DNA of 58,201 bases. It comes from Bacteroidota bacterium. Its GTDB lineage: Bacteria > Bacteroidota > Bacteroidia > Bacteroidales > TTA-H9. Below the pieces are notes generated by a model that saw only the letters and a list, made by a program, of their open reading frames with translations, made no database searches and was not told the DNA's origin. Of the stretch, positions 8,410-17,095 are shown piece by piece. The stretch is taken from assembly GCA_003250395.1 (NCBI GenBank), contig QKGM01000027.1:1-58201 (forward strand). Direction: 5' to 3'. The position numbers and the translations under genes were made by a program. Position 1 is the stretch's first letter. Each line of letters opens with the position of its first letter.

Positions 8410-9189
8410 ATGCTTAAAAACACGATGCTTCTTTTATTATTCCTGCTGGCCGGATCTCTACTCACACCTGCCCGGGCACAGGAAAAAGGCTATGAGTATG
8501 TAGTGACCCTAAAGAGTGGGGTTACCCTTCGTGGCCAGTTTATTAAAAAAGATATCAACGGATTCATTACGCTGAAAAATCCGGAAAAAGGGATACTGAC
8601 CATTAACCCAGATGAAGTCAGCTTCATGCAACGTGAAGAAATACCCGCTAATGCAGAATTCGCGTTGCAAAACACTACAGCTGATGGTACCTTCGGGCTC
8701 CAGTTATCTCCGGGCCTGATGATTGGCATGACCGATCAAACCGAAACTGGATTTCAGTTTCAGGGAGTTGCCTTCCTGAGACTGAATGAAAACTTCGCAT
8801 TAGGTGCCGGCTTTGGGATTGAACGTGCGAATCATGCTACATGGCTGCCTGCTTTCGGGCAATTGCGGCTTGATCTTGATGCACTATCAGAAGCGCCTTT
8901 CTTTGCTATCAATGTGGGATATGCAGGCCTTGTACAGGAAAATAGTTATCACGATCGTGGCGGTCTTATGGCTGCTGCTGAATTGGGAGTCAAATTCCCT
9001 TTGGCAAGTGAAAACGTCTTCTTCATAAGTGCAACCTACCGATACCAACAAGCCAGGTTGGAACAATTCCTTTATTCGCTTGAAAATCCTGTTTCCGTTG
9101 GTTCCGAGATTTACCCTCCCACATATACAACATTTGATCAAACGATTAACTACCATTTTATGGTAGTCAGCATCGGTATCATTTTCTGA
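8410..9189 (+). CDS. Exported protein with Sm-like N-terminal segment and barrel-like C-terminal part
   Basis: 259 residues from the ATG at 8410. A signal peptide ends near PARAQ. A segment of about 50 residues (YEYVVTLKSGVTLRGQFIKK to the NPDEVSFMQ region) looks like a small beta-barrel of the Sm/SH3 type. The rest has alternating strands ending in MVVSIGIIF, like an outer-membrane barrel. I do not recognise a named family. A GTG at 8353 in the same frame would add 19 unlikely residues before the signal peptide. It lies 25 bp before the ComM-type gene on the same strand, but the functions seem unrelated. Confidence 0.7.
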   Translation: MLKNTMLLLLFLLAGSLLTPARAQEKGYEYVVTLKSGVTLRGQFIKKDINGFITLKNPEKGILTINPDEVSFMQREEIPANAEFALQNTTADGTFGLQLSPGLMIGMTDQTETGFQFQGVAFLRLNENFALGAGFGIERANHATWLPAFGQLRLDLDALSEAPFFAINVGYAGLVQENSYHDRGGLMAAAELGVKFPLASENVFFISATYRYQQARLEQFLYSLENPVSVGSEIYPPTYTTFDQTINYHFMVVSIGIIF

Positions 9190-9214
9190 GCCGGTTTTTT
9201 AAAAACAACATGTA

Positions 9215-10753
9215 ATGTTAGTTAGTACCTATGGCAGCGCGGTAGTTGGTGTCAACGCAATTCCCATTACAGTTGAAGTAGATGTCGATCAAGGGATTAA
9301 CTTCTTCATGGTCGGGCTTCCGGATAGTGCTGTTAAGGAAAGCCAGCACAGGATCATTTCAGCATTTAACAACAATGAACTTCGGTTTCCACATCAGAAG
9401 ATCGTGATCAACATGGCGCCTGCCGATATCAGGAAAGAAGGATCAGCCTACGACCTGACAATTGCAATCGGAATTCTGGCTGCCAGCAGCCAGATACCCT
9501 CTGATCATCTTGATGAATATGTAATTATGGGAGAGATGTCGCTTGATGGAACGCTCAAACCTATTAAAGGCGCACTCGTAATAGCAATTGAAGCCAGATC
9601 ACAGGGATTTAAAGGCTTTATCCTACCGGTTGAAAATGCCAGAGAAGCAGCTATTGTAAACGATTTAAAGGTATATGGAGCTAATGACCTCCGTCAGGTA
9701 GTGAATTTCCTGAAAGGAAAAGAAACGATCGCTCCGACTATTGTAAATACCCGGGAAGAGTTTTATAACAGCCTTAATAACTACGAGTTCGATTTCAGCG
9801 ATGTTAAAGGGCAGGAGAATATCAAGCGCTCGCTCGAAATTGCAGCTGCAGGAGGTCACAATGTAATATTAATAGGTCCCCCGGGTGCTGGAAAAACAAT
9901 GCTTGCCAAAAGGCTGCCTTCAATACTCCCCCCATTGACTCTCCATGAAGCTCTTGAAACCACCAAGATTCATTCTGTTGCCGGAAAACTTAATCATGAT
10001 ATCGCTTTGCTTTCAGTTCGTCCATTCAGATCACCACATCATACGATCTCAGATGCAGGTCTGGTTGGAGGTGGTACTTTTCCACAACCCGGTGAGATTA
10101 GCCTGGCTCAGAACGGGGTACTCTTTTTAGATGAACTGCCGGAATTTAAAAGAACTGTACTTGAAGTAATGCGCCAACCAATGGAAGATCGCCTTGTGAC
10201 AATCTCTAGAGCGAGGCACACTGTTGAATACCCCGCCAGTTTCATGCTCGTGGCAGCCATGAACCCTTGCCCATGTGGTTACTATAATCATCCCGAAACA
10301 GATTGTAGCTGTGCACCAGGAATGGTGCAGAAATATCTTAACCGAATCTCCGGGCCTTTACTTGACCGAATCGATATTCACGTAGAGGTTACCCCGGTAC
10401 CTTTTCGTGATCTTGCTGAGATGCAGCCTGGAGAGGAAAGCAAGGTAATCAGGGAACGAGTGATAAAAGCCCGCGACATTCAGGAATCGCGCTTCAGAGA
10501 ATACGACGGGATCCATTGCAACGCGCAGATGAACACGAAACTGCAACGTGAACATTGCCAACTCGATACTGATTGCAGTGTGATTCTAAAAACTGCTATG
10601 GAAAGGCTTGGTCTTTCAGCGAGGGCTTATGACCGCATACTCAAGGTAGCACGTACAATTGCCGACCTGGATGCCAGCCTGAATATCAGAACAGAACATC
10701 TCGCGGAAGCAATAAATTTCAGGAGCCTCGACCGAGATTCATGGGGTAGGTAA
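9215..10753 (+). CDS. comM: YifB/ComM family Mg-chelatase-like AAA+ ATPase
   Basis: 512 residues. The N-terminal ChlI-like domain (VVGVNAIPITVEVDVDQG, VGLPDSAVKESQHRI) has a Lon-protease-like fold. An AAA+ module follows, with Walker A GPPGAGKT at about residue 220 and Walker B LFLDELPEF. A zinc-ribbon-like insert (CPCGYYNHPETDCSC) sits near residue 351, and the Mg-chelatase C-terminal domain ends the protein. ComM is a hexameric helicase that promotes branch migration during natural transformation. All motifs are intact and the length is typical. Whether this organism is competent cannot be told from here. Confidence 0.92.
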   Translation: MLVSTYGSAVVGVNAIPITVEVDVDQGINFFMVGLPDSAVKESQHRIISAFNNNELRFPHQKIVINMAPADIRKEGSAYDLTIAIGILAASSQIPSDHLDEYVIMGEMSLDGTLKPIKGALVIAIEARSQGFKGFILPVENAREAAIVNDLKVYGANDLRQVVNFLKGKETIAPTIVNTREEFYNSLNNYEFDFSDVKGQENIKRSLEIAAAGGHNVILIGPPGAGKTMLAKRLPSILPPLTLHEALETTKIHSVAGKLNHDIALLSVRPFRSPHHTISDAGLVGGGTFPQPGEISLAQNGVLFLDELPEFKRTVLEVMRQPMEDRLVTISRARHTVEYPASFMLVAAMNPCPCGYYNHPETDCSCAPGMVQKYLNRISGPLLDRIDIHVEVTPVPFRDLAEMQPGEESKVIRERVIKARDIQESRFREYDGIHCNAQMNTKLQREHCQLDTDCSVILKTAMERLGLSARAYDRILKVARTIADLDASLNIRTEHLAEAINFRSLDRDSWGR

Positions 10754-10800
10754 TCTGATTACCAATTCTCAGGAATATATAGAACATACCAATAAACTTA

Positions 10801-10808
10801 TATTTTCG
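10801..10808 (+). promoter_or_regulatory. Near-consensus -7 element upstream of rubredoxin
   Basis: TATTTTCG differs from TAnnTTTG at one base and lies 18 bp before the rubredoxin ATG at 10827. No -33 box is clear. Confidence 0.3.
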
Positions 10809-10826
10809 CAGAAAAATTACCACACA

Positions 10827-10991
10827 ATGATTTTGCATGCCTGTACGCTTTGCGACTACGCTTACGATGCTTCAGCAGGTGATCCTACACAGGATATTCC
10901 CGCCGGAACGTCTTTTGAAGATTTGCCCGATGACTGGACCTGCCCGAAATGTGGAGCCTCAAAGGCCCAGTTTTATGAAGAAGAACAGTAA
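10827..10991 (+). CDS. Rubredoxin
   Basis: 54 residues, the standard rubredoxin length. Two Cys pairs, CTLC (residues 6-9) and CPKC (39-42), would hold a single iron. Between them are the aromatic and glycine positions of the family, including DYAYDASAGDP, the GTSFEDLPDDW segment and the terminal CGASKAQF. Rubredoxins are small cytoplasmic one-electron carriers, often serving oxygen or peroxide detoxification in anaerobes. The usual CxxCGY has CDY here, a common variant. It is followed after 6 bp by arfB, so the two are probably co-transcribed. Confidence 0.93.
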   Translation: MILHACTLCDYAYDASAGDPTQDIPAGTSFEDLPDDWTCPKCGASKAQFYEEEQ

Positions 10992-10997
10992 ATAAAC

Positions 10998-11414
10998 ATG
11001 ACGACAGATGAACTTGAAGCCAGAGGACTGAGATCCGAACTGGAATACAGAGCAAGCCGGAGTAGCGGTGCGGGCGGTCAAAATGTAAACAAAGTAAATA
11101 CCAGAATTGAGCTACTCTTTAATGTAGCGGATTCCGTGCTGTTGAGCATTGAAGAAAAGAACCTGATATTAACCCGGCTTGCAGGTCGGATTAATTCAGA
11201 CGGATATCTCCTTATGAGTTCACAAACCGAACGGACTCAGTTGGGTAATAAAGAGAAAGTAACACTTCGTTTTTTTGAGCAAGTCGCCAAAGCACTGACC
11301 CCGAAAAAACGAAGAAAAGCAACAAGGCCGACTTTAGCATCGAAAGAAAGAAGAGTCGACGAAAAAAAGAAACTAGCTGAGAAGAAAGATCGCCGAAGAA
11401 TAGATTTTCAGTAA
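10998..11414 (+). CDS. arfB: Alternative ribosome-rescue factor ArfB (YaeJ)
   Basis: 138 residues. The release-factor catalytic motif GGQ is at residues 26-28 in SGAGGQNVNKV. The C-terminal tail is rich in Lys and Arg (KKRRKATRP and further basic runs), which in ArfB inserts into the mRNA channel of stalled ribosomes. There is no codon-recognition domain, which separates it from RF1 and RF2. It hydrolyses peptidyl-tRNA on non-stop ribosomes. Length and motif order fit the family well. It follows rubredoxin by 6 bp. Confidence 0.92.
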   Translation: MTTDELEARGLRSELEYRASRSSGAGGQNVNKVNTRIELLFNVADSVLLSIEEKNLILTRLAGRINSDGYLLMSSQTERTQLGNKEKVTLRFFEQVAKALTPKKRRKATRPTLASKERRVDEKKKLAEKKDRRRIDFQ

Positions 11415-11594
11415 AACCCTATCCAAAATATCGAATCCCGGCACTTTGACAAATCAGAAGTAATAAAATTCAACTTACCATTTTGGATCAATTATTTAAA
11501 TAGCGAGATTCTGTTCAAATCAATCCGGCACATCCCTCCTGAATCATTTTAAAACGATGAATATACCTTACCCAATCAATTAAAAATAAAACTA

Positions 11595-11951
11595 ATGGCC
11601 TTAACAAATTCAACCCCTATCGTAAGCTATTGTGGCCTTTATTGCACAAACTGCCCCAAATATCAAAAGAAAAAATGTCCCGGATGCCAGGAAAACGTGA
11701 AAGCAACCTGGTGCAAAGTACGAACCTGCTGCATCGATAACAATCTGTCATCATGTGCTTCCTGTAAAGAATTTACCGATGTAAAACAATGCGGCAAACT
11801 GAATAACTTTATCTCTAAAATGTTTGGCTTAGTATTCAACTCCGATCGGATCGGAGGCATTAATTATATCAGAACCAATGGTACGGAAGCTTTCATAACC
11901 CGCCTCGAAAATGATAAAGCCATGACATTTAAAAAAGGTGCTGCAAAATGA
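11595..11951 (+). CDS. Cysteine-rich DUF3795 family protein
   Basis: 118 residues with 13 Cys arranged as YCGLYCTNCP, KKCPGCQ, WCKVRTCC and CASCKEF, then QCGKL. This pattern of closely spaced CxxC pairs matches DUF3795 (PF12675), a family common in anaerobes and likely to bind zinc or an iron-sulfur cluster. No signal peptide. No enzymatic motif is visible and the family's function is not established. It stands alone, with 180 bp of featureless sequence upstream and a strong terminator downstream. Confidence 0.8.
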   Translation: MALTNSTPIVSYCGLYCTNCPKYQKKKCPGCQENVKATWCKVRTCCIDNNLSSCASCKEFTDVKQCGKLNNFISKMFGLVFNSDRIGGINYIRTNGTEAFITRLENDKAMTFKKGAAK

Positions 11952-11995
11952 TTATGGTTTCTTCCCGTTGAACAAAATTCATACACAATAGATAG

Positions 11996-12032
11996 AGAGG
12001 CTGTCATAACCAGGACAGCCTCTTATTTTTTC
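11996..12032 (+). terminator. Rho-independent terminator after the DUF3795 gene
   Basis: AGAGGCTGTC (11996-12005) pairs perfectly with GACAGCCTCT (12014-12023), followed by a T-rich tail. The same stem sequence recurs in the opposite-facing nqr terminator at 12515-12550. Confidence 0.85.
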
Positions 12033-12514
12033 TCAATAATTCAACCTGCAAACCATGACAGGGAAATAACGCATCCTACATTCAACTGATTCCTGCTTTA
12101 TCAATCTTTCAGGCACATTACAATAATGTTTCGGGGCTAACATTCTCAAAGAAAAATGTCAAAAAAAATAAATCTGTGGAGAACCAAGGTTTATTCCCCA
12201 CAATTAGTCCCGGATCAACCGTAGTTCAACCGTAGTTCAACCGTAGTTCGACCGTAGATTGACCGTAGCAATCCGGTCCATCAATGGTTATGACTCTTTT
12301 CAAAGAGAGTTAATACGCGCTTGATCTTTATTACAGGTCAGAATAACTCTAAACCTCGAAACTTTTCAGACAAAAGAACTGCACCCCCGGGGTATACTTA
12401 ATATCTGATCATAAACATGGCGGGCAGCTAATACAAGTTAAATATCAGAGCCACAACTTTATTAGATCGGGTACAACAACCAACAAGGTTGTTTATTGAC
12501 CGGTAGACTTTAAT
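12033..12514. other. Intergenic region between converging genes, with 11-bp repeat array
   Basis: About 480 bp between two face-to-face terminators. It holds the 11-bp repeat array at 12215-12269 and a hairpin with 7-bp stem AACAACC / GGTTGTT (12475-12481, 12487-12493). No reading frame of convincing composition is seen. Confidence 0.6.
12215..12269. repeat. Five tandem 11-bp repeats (TCAACCGTAGT)
   Basis: Five consecutive units with exact 11-bp period. The first three are identical (TCAACCGTAGT). The fourth has one extra difference and ends in A, and the fifth is more diverged, but ACCGTAG is kept in all five. The period is close to one helical turn. A related array with the same core occurs at 41381-41424. 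Confidence 0.95.
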
Positions 12515-12550
12515 AAAAAAAGAGGCTGTCTCGGGATATGAGACAGCCTC
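12515..12550 (-). terminator. Terminator of the nqr operon
   Basis: On the minus strand, AGACAGCCTC and GAGGCTGTCT form a perfect 10-bp stem followed by seven T residues (A run at 12515-12521 on the plus strand). It lies 22 bp beyond the nqrF stop codon. Confidence 0.88.
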
Positions 12551-12572
12551 CATTTAAAGATAGACCTTTTGC

Positions 12573-13838
12573 TTAACCTCCAAAATCGTCGAATGCAATC
12601 ATCTCTTTTGGTACTCCATAATCATCAAGCATCTTCAAGACGGCCTGATTCATCATCGGGGGACCGCACAGGTAGTACTCGATGTCTTCAGGTGCCGGAT
12701 GTTTTTTCAGGTATTCTTCCATAATCACCTGATGTATAAACCCCTTATATCCTGTCCAGTTATCTTCAGCTTTCGGTTCAGAAAGTGCGATATTGAACTT
12801 GAAGTTAGCAAAGTCCTTTTCGATTTGCTCGAATTGGTCAACATAAAACAATTCCCTCAACGAACGACCGCCATACCAGAAAGTAGCCTTACGGTCAGTA
12901 TGACGTGTAAGGAACTGATCAAAGATGTGGGAGCGCATCGGAGCCATTCCGGCACCACCACCGATAAACATCATTTCACGGTTGGTATTCTTCACGTGGA
13001 ATTCCCCGTAGGGGCCACTGATCGTAACTTTATCGCCTGGCTTACGAGAAAAGATATAGGAAGAACAGATGCCCGGATTGACATTCATAAAACCACCCGT
13101 CTTTCTGTCAAAGGGAGGAGTAGCGATACGGATATTGAGCATGATAATATTCCCTTCAGCAGGGTGGTTGGCCATAGAGTATGCCCGGAAGATAGGTTCC
13201 GGATTTTTCATTTTGAGATCCCACATGTTAAACTTGTCCCAATCCTCGCGGTATTCGGGCTCTATATCCATGCTTTTATAATCTACCTCACATGCAGGGA
13301 CATCTATCTGAATATATCCACCTGATCTGAAATCAAGATGTTCTCCTTCCGGAAGTTTCACAACAAACTCCTTAATAAAGGTAGCCACATTATGATTTGA
13401 AACCACTTCACATTCCCATTTCTTGATACCAAAGATTTCAGGCGCAATCTCAATTTTAAGGTTTTCACGTACTTTGACCTGACAACCAAGACGCCAGTGA
13501 TCGTTAATCTCTCTGCGGTTAAAGTAACCAACTTCAGTGGGAAGAATAGAGCCTCCCCCTTCAATGACTTTGCAACGGCACATAGCACATGTTCCTCCCC
13601 CACCGCAGGCAGAAGGAAGAAATATCTTCTCTCCGGCTAAAGTAGAAAGGAGGCTTGAGCCAGATGTAACTTCCAGTTCCTTCTCGTTGTTAATAGTTAT
13701 CATTACCGGGCCTGAAGGGGTAAGTTTAGCTTTGGCAAAAAGGAGCATACCCACGAGGATAATCATCAACGAAAGAAAAATAACCGTGCCGTATATCAGG
13801 ACATTCCAGAATCCGGCTGCTAACAAAATACTATTCAT
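12573..13838 (-). CDS. nqrF: Na+-translocating NADH:quinone reductase subunit F
   Basis: 421 residues. An N-terminal membrane helix (about 10-34) is followed by a 2Fe-2S ferredoxin domain with ligands Cys78, Cys84, Cys87 and Cys119. A ferredoxin-reductase module follows, with the FAD motif RAYS (218-221) and the NADH motif GGGAGMAP (293-300). NqrF takes electrons from NADH and passes them into the complex, which couples quinone reduction to Na+ export. All cofactor ligands are present. It is the last gene of the nqrABCDEF operon and is followed by a terminator. Confidence 0.97.
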   Translation of the reverse strand: MNSILLAAGFWNVLIYGTVIFLSLMIILVGMLLFAKAKLTPSGPVMITINNEKELEVTSGSSLLSTLAGEKIFLPSACGGGGTCAMCRCKVIEGGGSILPTEVGYFNRREINDHWRLGCQVKVRENLKIEIAPEIFGIKKWECEVVSNHNVATFIKEFVVKLPEGEHLDFRSGGYIQIDVPACEVDYKSMDIEPEYREDWDKFNMWDLKMKNPEPIFRAYSMANHPAEGNIIMLNIRIATPPFDRKTGGFMNVNPGICSSYIFSRKPGDKVTISGPYGEFHVKNTNREMMFIGGGAGMAPMRSHIFDQFLTRHTDRKATFWYGGRSLRELFYVDQFEQIEKDFANFKFNIALSEPKAEDNWTGYKGFIHQVIMEEYLKKHPAPEDIEYYLCGPPMMNQAVLKMLDDYGVPKEMIAFDDFGG

Positions 13839-13862
13839 TACAATAGGTGTTTTACAGTTAAC

Positions 13863-14480
13863 TTAGATTTTTATTCCCATGAAGCCCATGAAGGCGATAG
13901 CCATCAGGCCGGTAATAATGAAGGTAATACCCAATCCCCTCAGGGGAGCCGGAATATGGGAATAACGGGTCTTCTCCCTGATTGCAGCCAGTGATGCAAT
14001 TGCCAAAAACCATCCTAATCCGGAACCGCCGGCATAAACTACAACCTCACTTATTGATTCATATTCTCTCTCCTGAACGAAAAGAGCGACACCCAGGATA
14101 GCACAGTTCACAGCTATCAAGGGTAAGAAAATACCCAATGCGCTATACAGGGTCGGGCTAAATTTCTCAACAATCATTTCAACAAGTTGAACAATTGCTG
14201 CAATAACGGCTATAAAGATTAAAAAGCTAAGATAACTCAGATCCACATCGGCAAACGAAGGGTCAATCCAGGTCATGGCACCTGGTTTCAGCAGGTATGT
14301 ATCAACCAGCCAGTTCACAGGGGCAGTGATAAGCAAAACAAAAGTAACTGCAACACCAAGCCCAACAGATGTCTTTACTGTTTTCGAAACTGCCAGATAG
14401 GAGCACATGCCCAGAAAATAGGCAAAGATCATATTGTCAATGAAGATGCTCCTGACGAATAAATTAAAGAGATTTTCCAT
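13863..14480 (-). CDS. nqrE: Na+-translocating NADH:quinone reductase subunit E
   Basis: 205 residues with six predicted membrane helices. Cys26 (GMCSYLA) and Cys126 (AVNCAILG) occupy the conserved half-helix positions. In NqrDE these cysteines jointly hold an intramembrane iron centre that relays electrons from NqrF to NqrC. Sequence motifs such as [15 protein letters not shown] are typical. It sits 24 bp upstream of nqrF and 32 bp downstream of nqrD, in family order. Confidence 0.96.
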   Translation of the reverse strand: MENLFNLFVRSIFIDNMIFAYFLGMCSYLAVSKTVKTSVGLGVAVTFVLLITAPVNWLVDTYLLKPGAMTWIDPSFADVDLSYLSFLIFIAVIAAIVQLVEMIVEKFSPTLYSALGIFLPLIAVNCAILGVALFVQEREYESISEVVVYAGGSGLGWFLAIASLAAIREKTRYSHIPAPLRGLGITFIITGLMAIAFMGFMGIKI

Positions 14481-14512
14481 TTTCTTAATTTTTCAGTTAA
14501 TTATCAGCAGTT

Positions 14513-15169
14513 TCAGCTTTTATCAATGAGTTCTCTGTTTTTACTTCGTTGCAACCAGATGATAACACCAATGGTAATCAATGCCATTGGAGGAAGTATC
14601 ATCAATCCATTGCTAACATACCCTGCATCATAGAGGAACTGTGGTACAACATCAATCCCGAAGATTTTCCCTGAACCAAGAAGCTCTCTGAAAAATCCGA
14701 CCGTGATAAGAATCATTCCGTACCCAATCCCGTTCCCAATACCATCAACAAACGAAGGCCATGGCTTCTGAGCCATCGCAAAAGCCTCCAGACGTCCCAT
14801 CAGGATACAGTTCGTAATAATCAACCCGACAAATACCGATAGCTTTTTACTTATATCATATACATATGCTTTCAATACCTGGTCGACGATAATTACCAGT
14901 GCAGCAACAACAACTAACTGAACAATAATTCTTATTCGGGATGGAATAGTATTTCTCAGTGTTGAGATTATCAGATTAGAAAATGCAGTAACGACAGTCA
15001 CAGACAATGCCATAACTATTGCAGGTTTCATCTGAACAGTAACTGCAAGTGCCGAACATATTCCAAGCACCTGAACGGTTATCGGATTCTCCAGATTAAA
15101 TGGTCTGGTCAGGATTTTTGCAATCTTGGCAGAGAACATCGGTTCTTTGGTATTTTTATCTTCACTCAT
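14513..15169 (-). CDS. nqrD: Na+-translocating NADH:quinone reductase subunit D
   Basis: 218 residues, six predicted membrane helices, homologous in fold to NqrE with inverted topology. The conserved cysteines are Cys38 (GICSALAV) and Cys121 (ITNCILMGRLEAFA). GNGIGYGMILI and the GSGKIFG loop are typical of the subunit. Its ATG overlaps the nqrC stop by a few bases, consistent with translational coupling. Confidence 0.96.
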   Translation of the reverse strand: MSEDKNTKEPMFSAKIAKILTRPFNLENPITVQVLGICSALAVTVQMKPAIVMALSVTVVTAFSNLIISTLRNTIPSRIRIIVQLVVVAALVIIVDQVLKAYVYDISKKLSVFVGLIITNCILMGRLEAFAMAQKPWPSFVDGIGNGIGYGMILITVGFFRELLGSGKIFGIDVVPQFLYDAGYVSNGLMILPPMALITIGVIIWLQRSKNRELIDKS

Positions 15170-15873
15170 GGTTTAATCGCGTTGTGTTTTTTAATAAATG
15201 CTTCATAACCGAGCAGACAGTCGTGAATCATATGTTCAACACCCTTGCTGGTAATTGTTCCGCCCGAGATAGCATCAACAGCATGGATATCACCATCAGG
15301 AGCACCACCCTTTACGACCTGAACAGAGGAAAAACCACCCTGAGCGTCAAATATTTGCTTATCTTTAAATTGCCCCATAAAATTGGGAGTACTTATCTCA
15401 GCACCTAATCCCGGAGTCTCTCCTTTATGATCGAACATCACTCCATTGATGCTATTCATATCCGATTTAAGAGAGATATAACCCCAGATCGGCCCCCATA
15501 AACCTTTGCCTCTCAACTGAAAGACGAAACAGGTATCACCGTTGTCAAGCCGTGCCAGATAAACCGGATACTTTCTGTCAGCTTCAGGTTTCTTCAACTC
15601 AGCGGCGAGATCAACACCAAATGCATCAACACCACTGATTTCATTTCCCTCTGAATCGGTAACCAGGTTGCCAATAATTACTTTACTGTATAAAGCTTCA
15701 GCTTCCCTGGGAGTTGCGGCAATATTAACCGATGTCAGTATATTCTGCATTTTTTCAATGCGAATATTGTTTTCCTGAGCCGGCTTGAGTTGAATTGCTA
15801 CTACGGTAAGCGCGACAGCCACAACGAGGACCATCAGGATCGAATAAATGAATATGTATTTATTACTATGCAT
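15166..15873 (-). CDS. nqrC: Na+-translocating NADH:quinone reductase subunit C
   Basis: 235 residues. One N-terminal membrane helix (about 6-27) is followed by a periplasmic FMN-binding domain. The flavinylation motif SGGTITS puts the covalent FMN on Thr206. The usual motif is SGAT, and Gly in the third position is a tolerated variant. GLWGPIWGYISL and GETPGLGAEI are conserved family segments. The frame is open to 15975, overlapping nqrB, but the ATG at 15873 gives the normal N-terminus MHSNKYIFIYSI. Flavin attachment needs ApbE, which is not encoded in this window. Confidence 0.95.
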   Translation of the reverse strand: MHSNKYIFIYSILMVLVVAVALTVVAIQLKPAQENNIRIEKMQNILTSVNIAATPREAEALYSKVIIGNLVTDSEGNEISGVDAFGVDLAAELKKPEADRKYPVYLARLDNGDTCFVFQLRGKGLWGPIWGYISLKSDMNSINGVMFDHKGETPGLGAEISTPNFMGQFKDKQIFDAQGGFSSVQVVKGGAPDGDIHAVDAISGGTITSKGVEHMIHDCLLGYEAFIKKHNAIKP

Positions 15874-15886
15874 AATGAACCTCCTT

Positions 15887-17053
15887 TTATAAATTTGAAG
15901 CTTTGGTTGCCCGTTTAAGCCTCTTACTGATATTGGCCTCGATAACATAGTGATCAATAAGCGGGGCAAAAGCATTCATTAATAAGATCGCCAGCATTGT
16001 CCCCTCTGGATATGCAGGGTTAAATACCCTGATCATAATGGCAAACATCCCGACAAGGAAGCCATATATCCATTTGCCTCTTTTAGTCTGTGCTGCGGTA
16101 ACAGGGTCGGTAGCCATGAAAACAATACCAAACAGGAAACTACCCATAAGTATTTGCGTCATCGGACTTAATTCCATATAAGCATTGGCACCCGCGGCAT
16201 TAAAAATCAAAGTCATAATTAAACCTCCAAGCAAGCCTGACAACATGATACGCCAGCTTCCGATACCAGTCACGAGTAATATGACAGCACCTATCAGGAT
16301 CGCGATTTTGGATGTTTCTCCAATTGAACCCGGGATGAATCCCAGTAACAATTCATTTATTGCAGGTATCTTATCCATTTGTCCGGCACTGGCTAAACCC
16401 AGCGGGGTTGCTCCGGAAAAACCATCAACAATACCAGTCCCGCCAGATAAGCCGGCAGTCCATATATAATCACCGGTAATTTTTGCCGGGTATGCGAAGA
16501 AAATAAAGGCCCGGGCCAACAAGGCAGGGTTGAATATATTCATTCCGGTTCCGCCGAAAGCTTCCTTTCCGATAGTAACGGCAAATATGGTAGCCACAGC
16601 AACCATCCATAAAGGGACATCAACAGGCATAACCAACGGTATCAGCATTCCTGACACCAAAAACCCTTCATTAACCTCATGTCCGCGAATCTGAGCAAAA
16701 ATAAACTCTACACCAAGCCCTGAAACATAAGATACGATGACCAGGGGCAGAACTTTAAAAAAACCAAATATAAAAGTCTGCATGAAGGTAACCTCTTTCC
16801 CGAGTGAAGCAAAATGCCAGTAGCCAACATTGTACATACCAAAAAGCAAGGCAGGAATCAATGCAATTACAACCACGCTCATTGTACGTTTCAAATCGAT
16901 GGCATCCCGAATGTGACTTCCCTTGTGAGTAACAGTATCCGGCACAAACAGGAACGTTTCAAAGGCATCGAAAGTAGAATGGAACTTTTCGAATTTTCCT
17001 CCTGGCTGAACATGCGGTTTAATATTGTCCAGAAATTTTCTAAGTGCTTTCAT
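15887..17053 (-). CDS. nqrB: Na+-translocating NADH:quinone reductase subunit B
   Basis: 388 residues with about ten membrane helices. The motif DGFSGATPLG carries the covalent FMN acceptor Thr216. Other family segments are GTGMNIFNPALLARAF and FMATDPVTAAQT. NqrB is the main membrane subunit, binding FMN and riboflavin and forming the sodium path. Length and motifs are standard. It lies about 40 bp downstream of nqrA and 13 bp upstream of nqrC. Confidence 0.97.
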   Translation of the reverse strand: MKALRKFLDNIKPHVQPGGKFEKFHSTFDAFETFLFVPDTVTHKGSHIRDAIDLKRTMSVVVIALIPALLFGMYNVGYWHFASLGKEVTFMQTFIFGFFKVLPLVIVSYVSGLGVEFIFAQIRGHEVNEGFLVSGMLIPLVMPVDVPLWMVAVATIFAVTIGKEAFGGTGMNIFNPALLARAFIFFAYPAKITGDYIWTAGLSGGTGIVDGFSGATPLGLASAGQMDKIPAINELLLGFIPGSIGETSKIAILIGAVILLVTGIGSWRIMLSGLLGGLIMTLIFNAAGANAYMELSPMTQILMGSFLFGIVFMATDPVTAAQTKRGKWIYGFLVGMFAIMIRVFNPAYPEGTMLAILLMNAFAPLIDHYVIEANISKRLKRATKASNL

Positions 17054-17095
17054 AAATTCCTCTAGATTAAGAGTATAATTCTATTGATATGGACT

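Noticed and set aside
12171..12269. Replication-origin-like features near the first repeat array (TGTGGAGAA, one mismatch from a DnaA box, beside phased repeats)
   Set aside because: Only one imperfect DnaA box and no dnaA gene nearby. Iteron-like spacing alone does not make an origin. GC-skew over the whole chromosome would be needed.
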